Shown here: positions 48,094 through 55,475 of the stretch, one piece after another
Position numbering within the stretch: the first letter of the stretch is position 1
Layout of the letters: every line of letters starts with the position of its first letter
From: JBEVOS01 sp044226655
Lineage (GTDB): Bacteria > Pseudomonadota > Alphaproteobacteria > Caulobacterales > Aquidulcibacteraceae
Assembly (NCBI GenBank): GCA_044226655.1
Contig: JBGAGO010000001.1
Span: 1,178,001 to 1,242,000, forward strand
Length of the DNA stretch: 64,000 nt
Reading direction: 5' to 3'
Translations under genes and position numbers: made by a program
Notes under the pieces: generated by a model
Told to the model about the DNA's origin: nothing
The model's database searches: none
What the model saw: the letters and a program-made list of their open reading frames with translations, nothing else

Positions 48094-48569
48094 GGCGCCG
48101 TCTCTTCCGCCAGCATCGACAGCACCAGCCGCGCGCCCGCCACCGCGTCCGCGCCCGCGAGGCGGAAGACGCGGCCCAGGCGCTCGCGCAGCGCGGCCGA
48201 CGCCGCGCGTTCGGCGTCGCGCCCGGCATCGGTGAGCGAGAGCAGGCGCTGGCGCTTGTCGGCCGCGCCCGGCGCGCGCGCGATGAGGCCCGCCTGGTCC
48301 AGCTCCGCCAGCACGCGCGCCAAGCTCTGCTTGCGCACGTCCAGCGCATCCTGGAGCGCGCTCACGGTCAGCCCCTCGTGGCGGCGGATGGCCGCAAGCG
48401 CGCGGTAATGCGCCGGCCCAAGCTCGAGCGCATCGAGGGCGCTCTCGGCGCTTTTCCAGAATTCGCGCGTCGCCAGGAAAACCAGATCGACCGCCCGGTC
48501 GAGCTCTTCCTCCTTGAGGTAGAGCCGCGCGTGCGCCGCCGTCTCCGGCCGGGGTTGGTTGACAGGCAT
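48090..48569 (-). CDS. MarR-family transcriptional regulator (PetP-like)
   Basis: A 159-residue winged-helix protein: YRALAAIRRHEGLTVSALQDALDVRKQSLARVLAELDQAGLI includes the HTH, and the wing follows in RAPGAADKRQRLLSLT. N- and C-terminal helices should form the dimer. It is translated with the response regulator (4-nt overlap) and divergent from ilvE across 67 nt, so it could control ilvE, itself or both. Confidence 0.9.
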   Translation of the reverse strand: MPVNQPRPETAAHARLYLKEEELDRAVDLVFLATREFWKSAESALDALELGPAHYRALAAIRRHEGLTVSALQDALDVRKQSLARVLAELDQAGLIARAPGAADKRQRLLSLTDAGRDAERAASAALRERLGRVFRLAGADAVAGARLVLSMLAEETAP

Positions 48570-48636
48570 GTCGCGCGCCGGACAATGAAACGCGCGCCGG
48601 CGCCCCGCAAGCGGGCGCCCGCTTTGGAGATGCCCA

Positions 48637-49518
48637 ATGGCCGACGAGGCCCCCTATCACGATCGCGATGGCTGGATCTGGATGAACGGGGCGTTCAAGC
48701 CCTGGCGCGAAGCGAACGTTCACGTATTGACGCACGCCCTGCACTACGCCTCGGCCGTGTTCGAGGGCGAGCGCGCCTATGACGGCCAGATTTTCCGCTC
48801 GCGCGATCACAGCGAACGGCTGGCGACGTCCTCTAAGCTGATGGGCTTTCAGCTGCCCTATTCGGTGGATGAGATCGAGAGCGCCAAGATCGAGACATTG
48901 GCCAAGAGCGGGCTGAGCTCGGCCTATGTGCGCGCCATCGCCTGGCGCGGCTCCGAGAAGATGGGCGTCAGCGCCCAGCACAATCGCATCAATGTCGCGA
49001 TCGCCGCCTGGCATTGGGGCGATTACTTCCCCGATAAGATGAAGGGCATCCGGCTCGCCATGGCGCAATTCCAGCGCCCCTCGCCGGCGACGGCGCCGTG
49101 CCAGGCCAAGGCGGCCGGGCTCTACATGATCTGCACGCTCTCCAAGCATGGCGCGGAAGCGCAGGGCTTTCAGGATGCGCTGATGCTCGATTGGCGCGGC
49201 CAGATCGCGGAAGCGACCGGCGCCAATATCTTCTTCGTGAAGGACGGCGTGCTGCACACGCCGACGCCCGATTGCTTCCTGAATGGCCTGACGCGCCAAA
49301 CGGTGATCCAACTTGCCAAGCAGCGCGGCATCGAGGTGCAGGAGCGTGCGATCTGGCCGAACGAATTGGCCGGCTTCCAGGAGGTGTTCCTCACCGGCAG
49401 CGCCGCCGAGATCACGCCGGTCGCCGAAATCGCCGGCCTCACGTTCAAGCCCGGCAAGGTCACCGAACAGCTGATCGAAGATTTCGGCGCCCACACGCGG
49501 CGGCGGAACGCAGCGTAG
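48637..49518 (+). CDS. ilvE: Branched-chain amino acid aminotransferase
   Basis: Fold-type IV PLP enzyme that transfers the amino group in valine, leucine and isoleucine synthesis and degradation. It has 293 residues. PLP lysine K158 is in CQAKAAGLYM, and HALHYASAVFEGERAY, YVRAIAWRGSEKMGV, LDWRGQIAEATGANIFF and TGSAAEITPV match the family. Length is normal. The gene is divergent from the MarR-response regulator pair. A repeat element begins 29 nt after its stop. Confidence 0.94.
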   Translation: MADEAPYHDRDGWIWMNGAFKPWREANVHVLTHALHYASAVFEGERAYDGQIFRSRDHSERLATSSKLMGFQLPYSVDEIESAKIETLAKSGLSSAYVRAIAWRGSEKMGVSAQHNRINVAIAAWHWGDYFPDKMKGIRLAMAQFQRPSPATAPCQAKAAGLYMICTLSKHGAEAQGFQDALMLDWRGQIAEATGANIFFVKDGVLHTPTPDCFLNGLTRQTVIQLAKQRGIEVQERAIWPNELAGFQEVFLTGSAAEITPVAEIAGLTFKPGKVTEQLIEDFGAHTRRRNAA

Positions 49519-49546
49519 CTGCCCATGAGAACGCTCGCTACGCCGT

Positions 49547-49676
49547 CCTTCCCCGCGAGGGGAAGGTGGCTCGTCGCGCAGCGGCGAGACGGATGGGGCG
49601 GCGGCGCGACATACGCAGGGTTTCCGCCCCCTCAGTCATTGCTGCGCGATGACAGCTCCCCCTCGCGGGGGAGCAC
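49547..49676 (+). repeat. Degenerate family C repeat, copy 2
   Basis: The left hairpin CCTTCCCCGCGAGGGGAAGG is followed by TGGCTCGTCGCGCAGCGG, GAGACGGATGGGGCG, then CCGCCCCCTCAGTCATT and a terminal CTCCCCCTCGCGGGGGAG palindrome. The core differs from the other two family C copies, but the left end and GAGACGGATG match. Its right palindrome ends 7 nt before an aminotransferase start codon. Confidence 0.75.
49668..49673 (+). promoter_or_regulatory. Ribosome-binding site made from the end of a repeat
   Basis: GGGGAG forms the right arm of the repeat's terminal palindrome and lies 6 nt before GTG 49680. No other Shine-Dalgarno sequence is visible for the aminotransferase gene. If the palindrome folds, this site would be hidden, giving possible translational control. 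Confidence 0.55.
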
Positions 49677-49679
49677 GGC

Positions 49680-50846
49680 GTGGCGCCCATGAACCGCGTC
49701 TACGCTGCGCTGCCCGAAACCATTTTCGACATCATGAGCGTGCGCGCGCGGGAGACGGGCGCGGTCAATCTCGGCCAGGGCTTTCCGGAAGACGACGGTC
49801 CGCGCGACATCGCCGAAGCCGCCGCGCGCGCGCTGCTCGAAAGCTCCAATCAATATCCGCCCATGCGCGGCCTGCCCGAGGTGCGCGAAGCGGTCGCTGC
49901 GCACTACAACCGCTTCCAGAACCTCGATCTCGATTGGCGCGCAGAGGTGACGATCACCTCCGGCGCCACCGAAGCGATCGCGGCGGCGCTTCTTGGCGTG
50001 CTCGATGAAGGCGATGAGGTCGTGCTGTTCGAGCCGATGTATGACGCCTATCTGCCGTTGGTCGAACGCGCCGGCGCCAAGGCCAATATCGTACGGCTCG
50101 AAGCGCCCGATTGGCGCGTGCCGGCCGACGCGCTCGCGCGCGCCTTCACGCCGCGCACCAAAGCCGTCGTCCTGAATTCGCCGCTCAATCCCACCGGGTC
50201 GCTGATCGGCGAGGAAGATCTGAAGCTGATCGCGCAGCACTGCATCGCGCATGACGCTGTCGCGATCTGCGATGAGGTCTGGGAGCACGTGACCTTCGAC
50301 GGCGCACGCCATCTGCCCATGCTCGCCATCCCGGGCATGCGCGCGCGCACCATCAAGATCGGTTCGGCCGGCAAGATGTTCCAGATGACGGGCTGGAAGG
50401 TCGGCTTCGTCGCCGCCGCGCCCGCGCTCACCCAGGCCATCGTCAAGGCGCATCAATTCCTCACCTTCACCACGCCGCCCAATCTGCAGCGCGCCGCCGC
50501 GTACGGTCTCGCCAAGGATGAAAGCTATTTCGCCGCCACGCGCGCCGCCTTCCAGCGCAGCCGCGACCGGCTGGACGCCGCGCTCAAAAGCGAAGGTTTC
50601 GTGACACTGCCCACCACCGGCACGTATTTTCTCAACATCGATTTGCGCGCCTCCGGGATCGATTTGGACGATCGCGCGTTCGTGCTGCGCGCGGTCGAGG
50701 AGGCGGGCGTGGCCGCGATCCCGCTCTCGGCCTTCTATCACGCGCCGCCGACGCGCCAGCTGGTGCGCCTCTGCTTCGCCAAGCGCGATGCGACGCTCGA
50801 TCGTGGCGCCGAAGCGCTCGGCAAGATGCGCCGGCTGCTGGTATAG
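49680..50846 (+). CDS. Class I/II PLP aminotransferase (KAT/YbdL-like)
   Basis: A 388-residue fold-type I aminotransferase: VNLGQGFPEDDGP N-terminal motif, ITSGATEAIAAALLG, the PLP aspartate/asparagine in VVLNSPLNPTGSLI, CDEVWEHVTFDG, Schiff-base lysine in KIGSAGKMFQMTGWKVG and C-terminal RLCFAKRDATL. Closest in type are kynurenine/methionine aminotransferases such as YbdL. The start is GTG at 49680 or ATG at 49689; the first fits the repeat-derived Shine-Dalgarno site. Specificity is unproven. Confidence 0.9.
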   Translation: MAPMNRVYAALPETIFDIMSVRARETGAVNLGQGFPEDDGPRDIAEAAARALLESSNQYPPMRGLPEVREAVAAHYNRFQNLDLDWRAEVTITSGATEAIAAALLGVLDEGDEVVLFEPMYDAYLPLVERAGAKANIVRLEAPDWRVPADALARAFTPRTKAVVLNSPLNPTGSLIGEEDLKLIAQHCIAHDAVAICDEVWEHVTFDGARHLPMLAIPGMRARTIKIGSAGKMFQMTGWKVGFVAAAPALTQAIVKAHQFLTFTTPPNLQRAAAYGLAKDESYFAATRAAFQRSRDRLDAALKSEGFVTLPTTGTYFLNIDLRASGIDLDDRAFVLRAVEEAGVAAIPLSAFYHAPPTRQLVRLCFAKRDATLDRGAEALGKMRRLLV

Positions 50847-50875
50847 GGCGCGAATCGGTTTCGGGGAGTTTCGAG

Positions 50876-51400
50876 ATGCGTGTGTTCATCCTCGCCGCGG
50901 CGCTAGCCGCGCTCGCCGCTTGCGGCCAGGTCACGACGCCGGCCAGCACGACGCAGGCGCGCGCCACAGGCCCGCAAAGCCCGATCCAGCCCGGCGTCTA
51001 CGAAGCGATGTCGACCACGGCGGCCGGCATCACTGGCAATCTCACGCTCGCCGCCGATGCGCTCAGCTTCGTGCGCGATCAGCGCTACCTCACCGATCCC
51101 GCCGTGTTGACGCCCGCCAGCACGGTCTATGCGCAAGGCGTCGGCACCTTCGCGGAGCTGATCGATGTGCCCTCGGGCTCCACGATCGAAATCCGCCACG
51201 TGCGCCAGGCCGATATCGGCGACGCCGCGCATGGCAGCACGCTCTGCGGCGCCGACAACGTCGCGTACATCGTGATCGGTCAGGCCGATGACGGCGCCCT
51301 CAAAGTCGCCGCCTTCAAAGGCGCCGTCTCCCCCGGCCCCAACGCCAACGCCGCCGACCTCTGCGGCACATTTCTCTACGCGCCGGGGATGTTGGAGTAG
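50876..51400 (+). CDS. Predicted lipoprotein of unknown function
   Basis: A 174-residue protein with signal and lipobox LAAC at about residue 16 (MRVFILAAALAALAACG), so anchored to a membrane by lipid. The mature part has a threonine/alanine-rich linker, then a beta-rich domain with PGVYEAMSTTAAGITGNLTLAAD and two further cysteines (TLCGAD and DLCGTF) that could pair. GGGGAG lies upstream of the ATG. No family recognised. Confidence 0.72.
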   Translation: MRVFILAAALAALAACGQVTTPASTTQARATGPQSPIQPGVYEAMSTTAAGITGNLTLAADALSFVRDQRYLTDPAVLTPASTVYAQGVGTFAELIDVPSGSTIEIRHVRQADIGDAAHGSTLCGADNVAYIVIGQADDGALKVAAFKGAVSPGPNANAADLCGTFLYAPGMLE

Positions 51401-51410
51401 GGGCGCTTGT

Positions 51411-51552
51411 CCTTCTCCCCTTGTGGGAGAAGGTGGATCGCGCGCGTCAGCGCGCGAGACGGATGAGGGGTGTGTGCGCTTCGCCTTCAGAACGCAACGC
51501 CGACACCCCTCATCCGGCGCTGCGCGCCACCTTCTCCCACAAGGGGAGAAGG
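51411..51552 (+). repeat. GC-rich palindrome-bounded intergenic repeat, family C, copy 3
   Basis: The ends are hairpins of CCTTCTCCCC-TTGT-GGGAGAAGG and its near mirror, CACCTTCTCCCACAAGGGGA. Inside are AGGTGGATCGCGCGCGTCAG, GAGACGGATGAGGGGTG on the left and ACACCCCTCATCCGG on the right. It fills the gap between a lipoprotein stop (11 nt) and the pyk stop (18 nt), where the two genes converge, and can form one long hairpin. Confidence 0.88.
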
Positions 51553-51569
51553 ACTATGCTCTGCGTGCG

Positions 51570-52979
51570 TCACTCCAACCGCACGATCCTCAGCGTGTTC
51601 GTCTTCCCTGCGCGGCCTGGCGGGATGCCGGCGATGACGACGATGCGGTCGTCTTTCGCGGCGATCGCGAGGGCTTTGGCGGCGGTTTCGGCGGCGGCGA
51701 CCATGTCTTCGAGCTGCGTCGCGTCCGGCGCGACGAACGGCGTCACGCCCCAGATCAGCGCGAGGCGATGGGCGGTGTCGAGCGACGGCGTCATGCCGAT
51801 CACGCCGCAGCGCGGCCGTTCGCGCGCCACGCGCAGCGCGGTCGAGCCGCTCGACGTGTAGGCCGCGACCGCCGCGCACTCCAGCACGTCCGCGATCTCG
51901 CGCGCCGATAGAGAAATCGCATCCGATGTCGTGGGCTCGGGCCGCGCGATCTCGCGCCGAAGGCCCGCCCAATGATCGGGATCGTCTTCGACGGCTCGGA
52001 TGATGCGGTCCATGATCGCGACCGCCGCTTGCGGATGGCGCCCGACTGCGCTTTCCGCCGACAGCATCACCGCGTCCGCACCTTGATACACCGCCGTCGC
52101 CACATCGCTCGCTTCCGCGCGCGTCGGTGTAGCCGCATCGATCATGCTTTCGAGCATGTGCGTGGCGACGATGACGGGTTTGCCCGCCGCGCGCGCGGTG
52201 CGCACGATGCGGCGCTGCGCGATCGGCACGCGCTCGGGCGGCAGCTCGACGCCCAGATCGCCGCGCGCCACCATGATGGCGTCGGACAGCGCCACGATCT
52301 CGTCGAGGTGATCGAGCGCCGCTGGCTTTTCGATTTTCGCCAGCAAGCCTGCGCGCTCGCCGATCAGCGCGCGCGCTTCGCGCATGTCCTCCGGTCGCTG
52401 CACGAAGGAGAGCGCGATGTAATCGACGCCGAGGTCGAGCGCGGTGGCGAGGTCGGCGCGATCCTTCGGCGTCAGCGCCGACACCGGGATCGCGCGCGTG
52501 GGCACGTTGACGCCTTTGTTGCTGGAGAGCGGGCCGCCGATATCGACGCGCGCCTTCACGAGTGCGCCGGCTTTCGCCGTCACCGTCAGCTGCAGGCGGC
52601 CGTCATCGAGCTTGACGATATCGCCGGGTTCGAGCGCGCCGATCAGTTCAGGATGGGGCAGGCGCAGCCAGGAACTATCGCCCGCCTTGTCCGACGCTTC
52701 GAGCGTGACGATGTCGTTCCACTTGAGCGAAGCGCCCGACGCCACCGCGCCGACACGAAATTTGGGGCCCTGCAGATCGGCCAGGATCGCCACCATCTTG
52801 CCGGCGCGTTTCTCGGCATCGCGAATGGCCGCGAAACGGCGTGCATGATCGGCGCGCGCGCCATGGCTGAAATTCAGCCGAAAGCACGACACGCCCGCCT
52901 CGATCAGCATGAGCAGCCGTTCCGGCGCATCGCTCGCCGGACCAAGCGTCGCCACGATCTTGCAGGCGCGGGGGCGCAT
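51570..52979 (-). CDS. pyk: Pyruvate kinase
   Basis: Last step of glycolysis, phosphoenolpyruvate plus ADP to pyruvate plus ATP. It has 469 residues: RACKIVATLGPASDAPE start, FRLNFSHGARADH, LADLQGPKFRVG, the catalytic lysine region LLAKIEKPAALDHLDEIV, metal-binding MVARGDLGVELP, ATHMLESM and DAVMLSAESAVGRHP. The C-terminal domain is complete. The protein lies on the minus strand and ends next to a family C repeat. Confidence 0.97.
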   Translation of the reverse strand: MRPRACKIVATLGPASDAPERLLMLIEAGVSCFRLNFSHGARADHARRFAAIRDAEKRAGKMVAILADLQGPKFRVGAVASGASLKWNDIVTLEASDKAGDSSWLRLPHPELIGALEPGDIVKLDDGRLQLTVTAKAGALVKARVDIGGPLSSNKGVNVPTRAIPVSALTPKDRADLATALDLGVDYIALSFVQRPEDMREARALIGERAGLLAKIEKPAALDHLDEIVALSDAIMVARGDLGVELPPERVPIAQRRIVRTARAAGKPVIVATHMLESMIDAATPTRAEASDVATAVYQGADAVMLSAESAVGRHPQAAVAIMDRIIRAVEDDPDHWAGLRREIARPEPTTSDAISLSAREIADVLECAAVAAYTSSGSTALRVARERPRCGVIGMTPSLDTAHRLALIWGVTPFVAPDATQLEDMVAAAETAAKALAIAAKDDRIVVIAGIPPGRAGKTNTLRIVRLE

Positions 52980-53062
52980 AAGGGCTCCTGAGTGAGTCGA
53001 AACGGATCAGCGCGGAGCTAGCATGAAGGGCGGCCCTCTCGATAGCGCGCCACATTTCACGC

Positions 53063-53172
53063 TGTCATTCCGGACAGCGCGGTACGCGCTGATCCGGAAC
53101 CCAGGGGAAAACGGGCGGCGTTTTGTCATCCCCTGGGTTCCGGATCGCACCTGCGGCGCGTCCGGAATGACA
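53063..53172. repeat. Nested inverted repeat, family E
   Basis: Outer arms TGTCATTCCGGAC and GTCCGGAATGACA and inner arms CCGGAACCCAGGGG and CCCCTGGGTTCCGG make a two-level hairpin of 110 nt. It ends 6 nt from the amidohydrolase stop codon and lies upstream of pyk. The TCATTCCGGA motif is also related to the short inverted repeat at 9267-9301. Confidence 0.88.
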
Positions 53173-53177
53173 AAGGA

Positions 53178-54209
53178 TCAAAGTCGATAGAAGTTGGTCG
53201 CCGCCCCAACGAACAGCGCCGCTTTCTCCGCCGCGGAATAGTCTTTCGCCAACACTTTGAACGCGTTCCACAGCGTGGCGTAATCGCAGGTCAGCGCGTC
53301 GACGGGGAAATTGCTTTCGAACATGGCGCGCTCGGCGCCGAAAGCCTCGATGCAGGTTTCGATATAGGGCTTCCATTCGGCGGCGAGCTGCGCGGAGGAA
53401 AAGCGCGGCTCGGCCATGAAGGAGGGCAGGCCCGGGAACGGCATAGCGAGGCCGCCGAGCTTCACGAACACGTTCGGGCTTTTCGCCAGCGCCTTGATGT
53501 TGTCGCGCCAGATCGCAAAGCGCTCCTGCTGTTTGCCGGCATAAGAGCCGAGGCCCAAAGGCGTGCCGACATGATCGACGACGATGCGCGTGTCTTCGAA
53601 CGCGCGCGCCAGATCGATGAGATCGGGCAATTGCGGTTCGAGCAGCCAGGCGTCGAAGGAGAGCTTGCGCGGCGCGAGTTGCGCGAAGCCTTCGCGGAAC
53701 GTCTTGTCGAGGTAGATGCCGGGCGTCATCGCCCGCCAGCGCGCGCCCAGCACGGCGGGATCGGCGTCATAGGACGCCGAATTGCGGATGCCGCGGAAGC
53801 GGCCGCCGGAAATCTCGACGTGCTTGTCGAGGAGGTCGCCCGCGCGCGCGCCGAGCGCGAGGCTGACATTGCCGATGATCGCCGCGCAGGGCCGTTTGTC
53901 GCCATAGGTTCCGCTCGCGCCCATGGCGGCGACGCCATTCACGAATTCGGTCTCGCCGAGCGATTTCAATTCCGCCGGCCCGTCCGCGCGATACATCGAG
54001 CCGCATTCGAGAAACACGGTGGCCACGACATTGTGGCCCGCGCCCATGTCGGCCAGCAATTCGTCGGCCATGTATTTGGGCGCATTGCGCAGCACGTGAT
54101 CGAAGCCATGCGCCGGCGGCGGCAGCTGGCCCAAAACTCCGCGCCGATCCCAGAGGTGATGGTGCGGATCGACGATCTTGAGATCGGGCTCGAGAATGGC
54201 TTCGGGCAT
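53178..54209 (-). CDS. Amidohydrolase-2 family TIM-barrel hydrolase
   Basis: A 343-residue metal-dependent hydrolase of the COG3618 type (lactonase/decarboxylase branch). N-terminal metal motif IVDPHHHLWD, then FRGIRNSASYD, the conserved VVDHVGTPLGLG, VKLGGLAMP and the final MFESNFPVDALTCDY with the late acidic residue. The substrate may be a lactone or carboxylate; no neighbour suggests which. It stands alone between two repeats. Confidence 0.87.
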   Translation of the reverse strand: MPEAILEPDLKIVDPHHHLWDRRGVLGQLPPPAHGFDHVLRNAPKYMADELLADMGAGHNVVATVFLECGSMYRADGPAELKSLGETEFVNGVAAMGASGTYGDKRPCAAIIGNVSLALGARAGDLLDKHVEISGGRFRGIRNSASYDADPAVLGARWRAMTPGIYLDKTFREGFAQLAPRKLSFDAWLLEPQLPDLIDLARAFEDTRIVVDHVGTPLGLGSYAGKQQERFAIWRDNIKALAKSPNVFVKLGGLAMPFPGLPSFMAEPRFSSAQLAAEWKPYIETCIEAFGAERAMFESNFPVDALTCDYATLWNAFKVLAKDYSAAEKAALFVGAATNFYRL

Positions 54210-54266
54210 CGCGTTCCTCTCTTTTGCCGGCAGGTTAGTGCGTCGCGCTGAAAAGCGGAATTGCCG

Positions 54267-54290
54267 TACCGCCGGCTTCCAGCCGGCAGA
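54267..54290 (+). repeat. Single family D half-unit
   Basis: One unit, TACCGCCGGCTTCCAGCC followed by GGCAGA, stands without an inverted partner and is followed 13 nt later by a family B element. It is itself a partial palindrome (GCCGGCTTCCAGCCGGC). Confidence 0.85.
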
Positions 54291-54302
54291 GCGCGGCCTC
54301 TT

Positions 54303-54404
54303 TCCTCCCCCTGCAAGGGGGAGGTCAGGAGGGGGTAGGCCTCACGCGCCGACGTTTGTACGTGTGACTCACCCCCTCCCAACCTCCCCCTTGCAGGGGG
54401 AGGA
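54303..54404 (+). repeat. GC-rich palindrome-bounded intergenic repeat, family B, copy 2
   Basis: The ends are CCTCCCCCTGCAAGGGGGAG and the mirror CTCCCCCTTGCAGGGGGAGG. Inside are GGAGGGGGTAGG, the core GCGCCGACGTTTGTACG and CTCACCCCCTCCC. It shares both ends and the CGTTTGT core with 4427-4545. It ends 25 nt from the stop of the LexA-fold repressor gene. Confidence 0.87.
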
Positions 54405-54428
54405 GCAGGGCTGCGCCAATACGCAAAC

Positions 54429-55052
54429 TTACTGGCTCGCCCACACGATGCGCGCGATCCAATCGATGTCGGCCATGCGCAGCGCGCGCACGGGATAGTT
54501 CGGATTGAGCGAGGCGAGTTCGACGATCTCTTCGGTCTTGCGGCGCAGCGTTTTCGCCAGCACCTCGCCGGCTAGCGTGCGCGCCACGACGCGGTCGCCG
54601 CGCCGCACTTGCGCGCCCGGCGCCACAATCACGATGTCGCCGTCGCGATAGACCGGCTCCATGGAATCTCCGGTGATCTCCAGCGCGTAAACGCGCCCAT
54701 CGCCGAGGCCCGGAAAGCGCAACGTCTCTTCGGCGCGGATCGGAAAGCCGGCTTCGTCGAAGAACCCGTCCGCGCCGGCCTTCGCCAGCCCCACGACCGG
54801 AATGGCGCGCCCCGCGCCCGGCTGGCGCCCGGCCACGAGCGCGGCGAAATCCTCCATGCTGGTCGCGGTCGCATCGAGTGCGCGCGACAGGCTCTCGGTC
54901 GAGGGCCAGCGCGGCTTGCCATCTGGCCCTTCGCGCTTGGAGCGGTTGAAGGTGGTGGCGTCGAGCCCGGCCAGCCGCGCCAGGCCCGACGGCGTCAGCC
55001 CCCGGCTCTCCGCCAGCGCGTCGATCGCCCGCCAGATGTGCGCATGTTGCAT
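54429..55052 (-). CDS. HTH regulator with LexA/S24-type autoprotease domain
   Basis: A 207-residue protein with a short XRE-like N-terminal HTH (IDALAESRGLTPSGLARLAGLDATTFNRSKREG) and a C-terminal S24 domain. The Ser/Lys dyad is S130 (ITGDSMEP) and K167 (EVLAKTL), 37 residues apart as in LexA S119/K156. An Ala-Gly pair at 92-93 (LAKAGADG) is a candidate cleavage site. It may therefore be a damage-responsive or ligand-responsive repressor, not LexA itself. It is divergent from DUF952-pyrD with a palindrome between them. Confidence 0.88.
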   Translation of the reverse strand: MQHAHIWRAIDALAESRGLTPSGLARLAGLDATTFNRSKREGPDGKPRWPSTESLSRALDATATSMEDFAALVAGRQPGAGRAIPVVGLAKAGADGFFDEAGFPIRAEETLRFPGLGDGRVYALEITGDSMEPVYRDGDIVIVAPGAQVRRGDRVVARTLAGEVLAKTLRRKTEEIVELASLNPNYPVRALRMADIDWIARIVWASQ

Positions 55053-55097
55053 GAGGTCCGCCTGGCGCGGAGTATACGCAGACTCATCTGACTTTCA

Positions 55098-55111
55098 ACC
55101 TATTGGTAGGT
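55098..55111. promoter_or_regulatory. Short palindrome in the S24 regulator / DUF952 divergent promoter
   Basis: Perfect 5-bp arms ACCTA and TAGGT flank TTGG, in an AT-rich gap of 69 nt between start codons. It is the best candidate operator for the S24-type regulator, although the short arms leave room for chance. Confidence 0.5.
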
Positions 55112-55121
55112 ATATTTTCCT

Positions 55122-55475
55122 GTGTCGGCCCGTTTTGTCTACAAGATCATGCGCGCGGACGAGTGGGCGCGGGCGAGCGCCGCGGGCGCCTACGAGGGCA
55201 GTGCGGACGATCAGCGCGACGGCTTCATCCATTTCTCGACCGCCGCGCAGCTCGTTGAAACCCTGGCGCGCCATTACGCCGGCCAGGACGGGCTGACGCT
55301 GCTTGAGATCGCGGCCGCAGGCCTGGGCGAAGCGCTGCGCTGGGAGCCCTCGCGGGGCGGCGCGCTCTTTCCCCATCTCTACGCGCCACTCGCCGCGCGC
55401 GATGTGGCGCGCGCCTGGCCGCTGACGCGCGACGCGCACGGCGTCCACGTTCTGCCCGAAGATGTGCGCGCATGA
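55122..55475 (+). CDS. DUF952-domain protein
   Basis: A 117-residue protein of the DUF952 family: FVYKIMRADEWARA, DQRDGFIHFSTAAQLVETLARHYAG with the conserved GFIHFS, WEPSRGGALFPHLYAPL. The fold is related to ADP-ribosyltransferase-like proteins, but the activity is not established. The start is GTG at 55122. It overlaps pyrD by 4 nt, a pairing I know from other alphaproteobacteria. Confidence 0.88.
   Translation: MSARFVYKIMRADEWARASAAGAYEGSADDQRDGFIHFSTAAQLVETLARHYAGQDGLTLLEIAAAGLGEALRWEPSRGGALFPHLYAPLAARDVARAWPLTRDAHGVHVLPEDVRA

Noticed and set aside
47392..49494. A 700-codon minus-strand frame that would extend the response regulator through MarR and ilvE
   Set aside because: Only the last 233 codons have a family match. 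The upstream part is antisense to ilvE and out of frame with MarR, and a good ATG at 48093 overlaps MarR by 4 nt.
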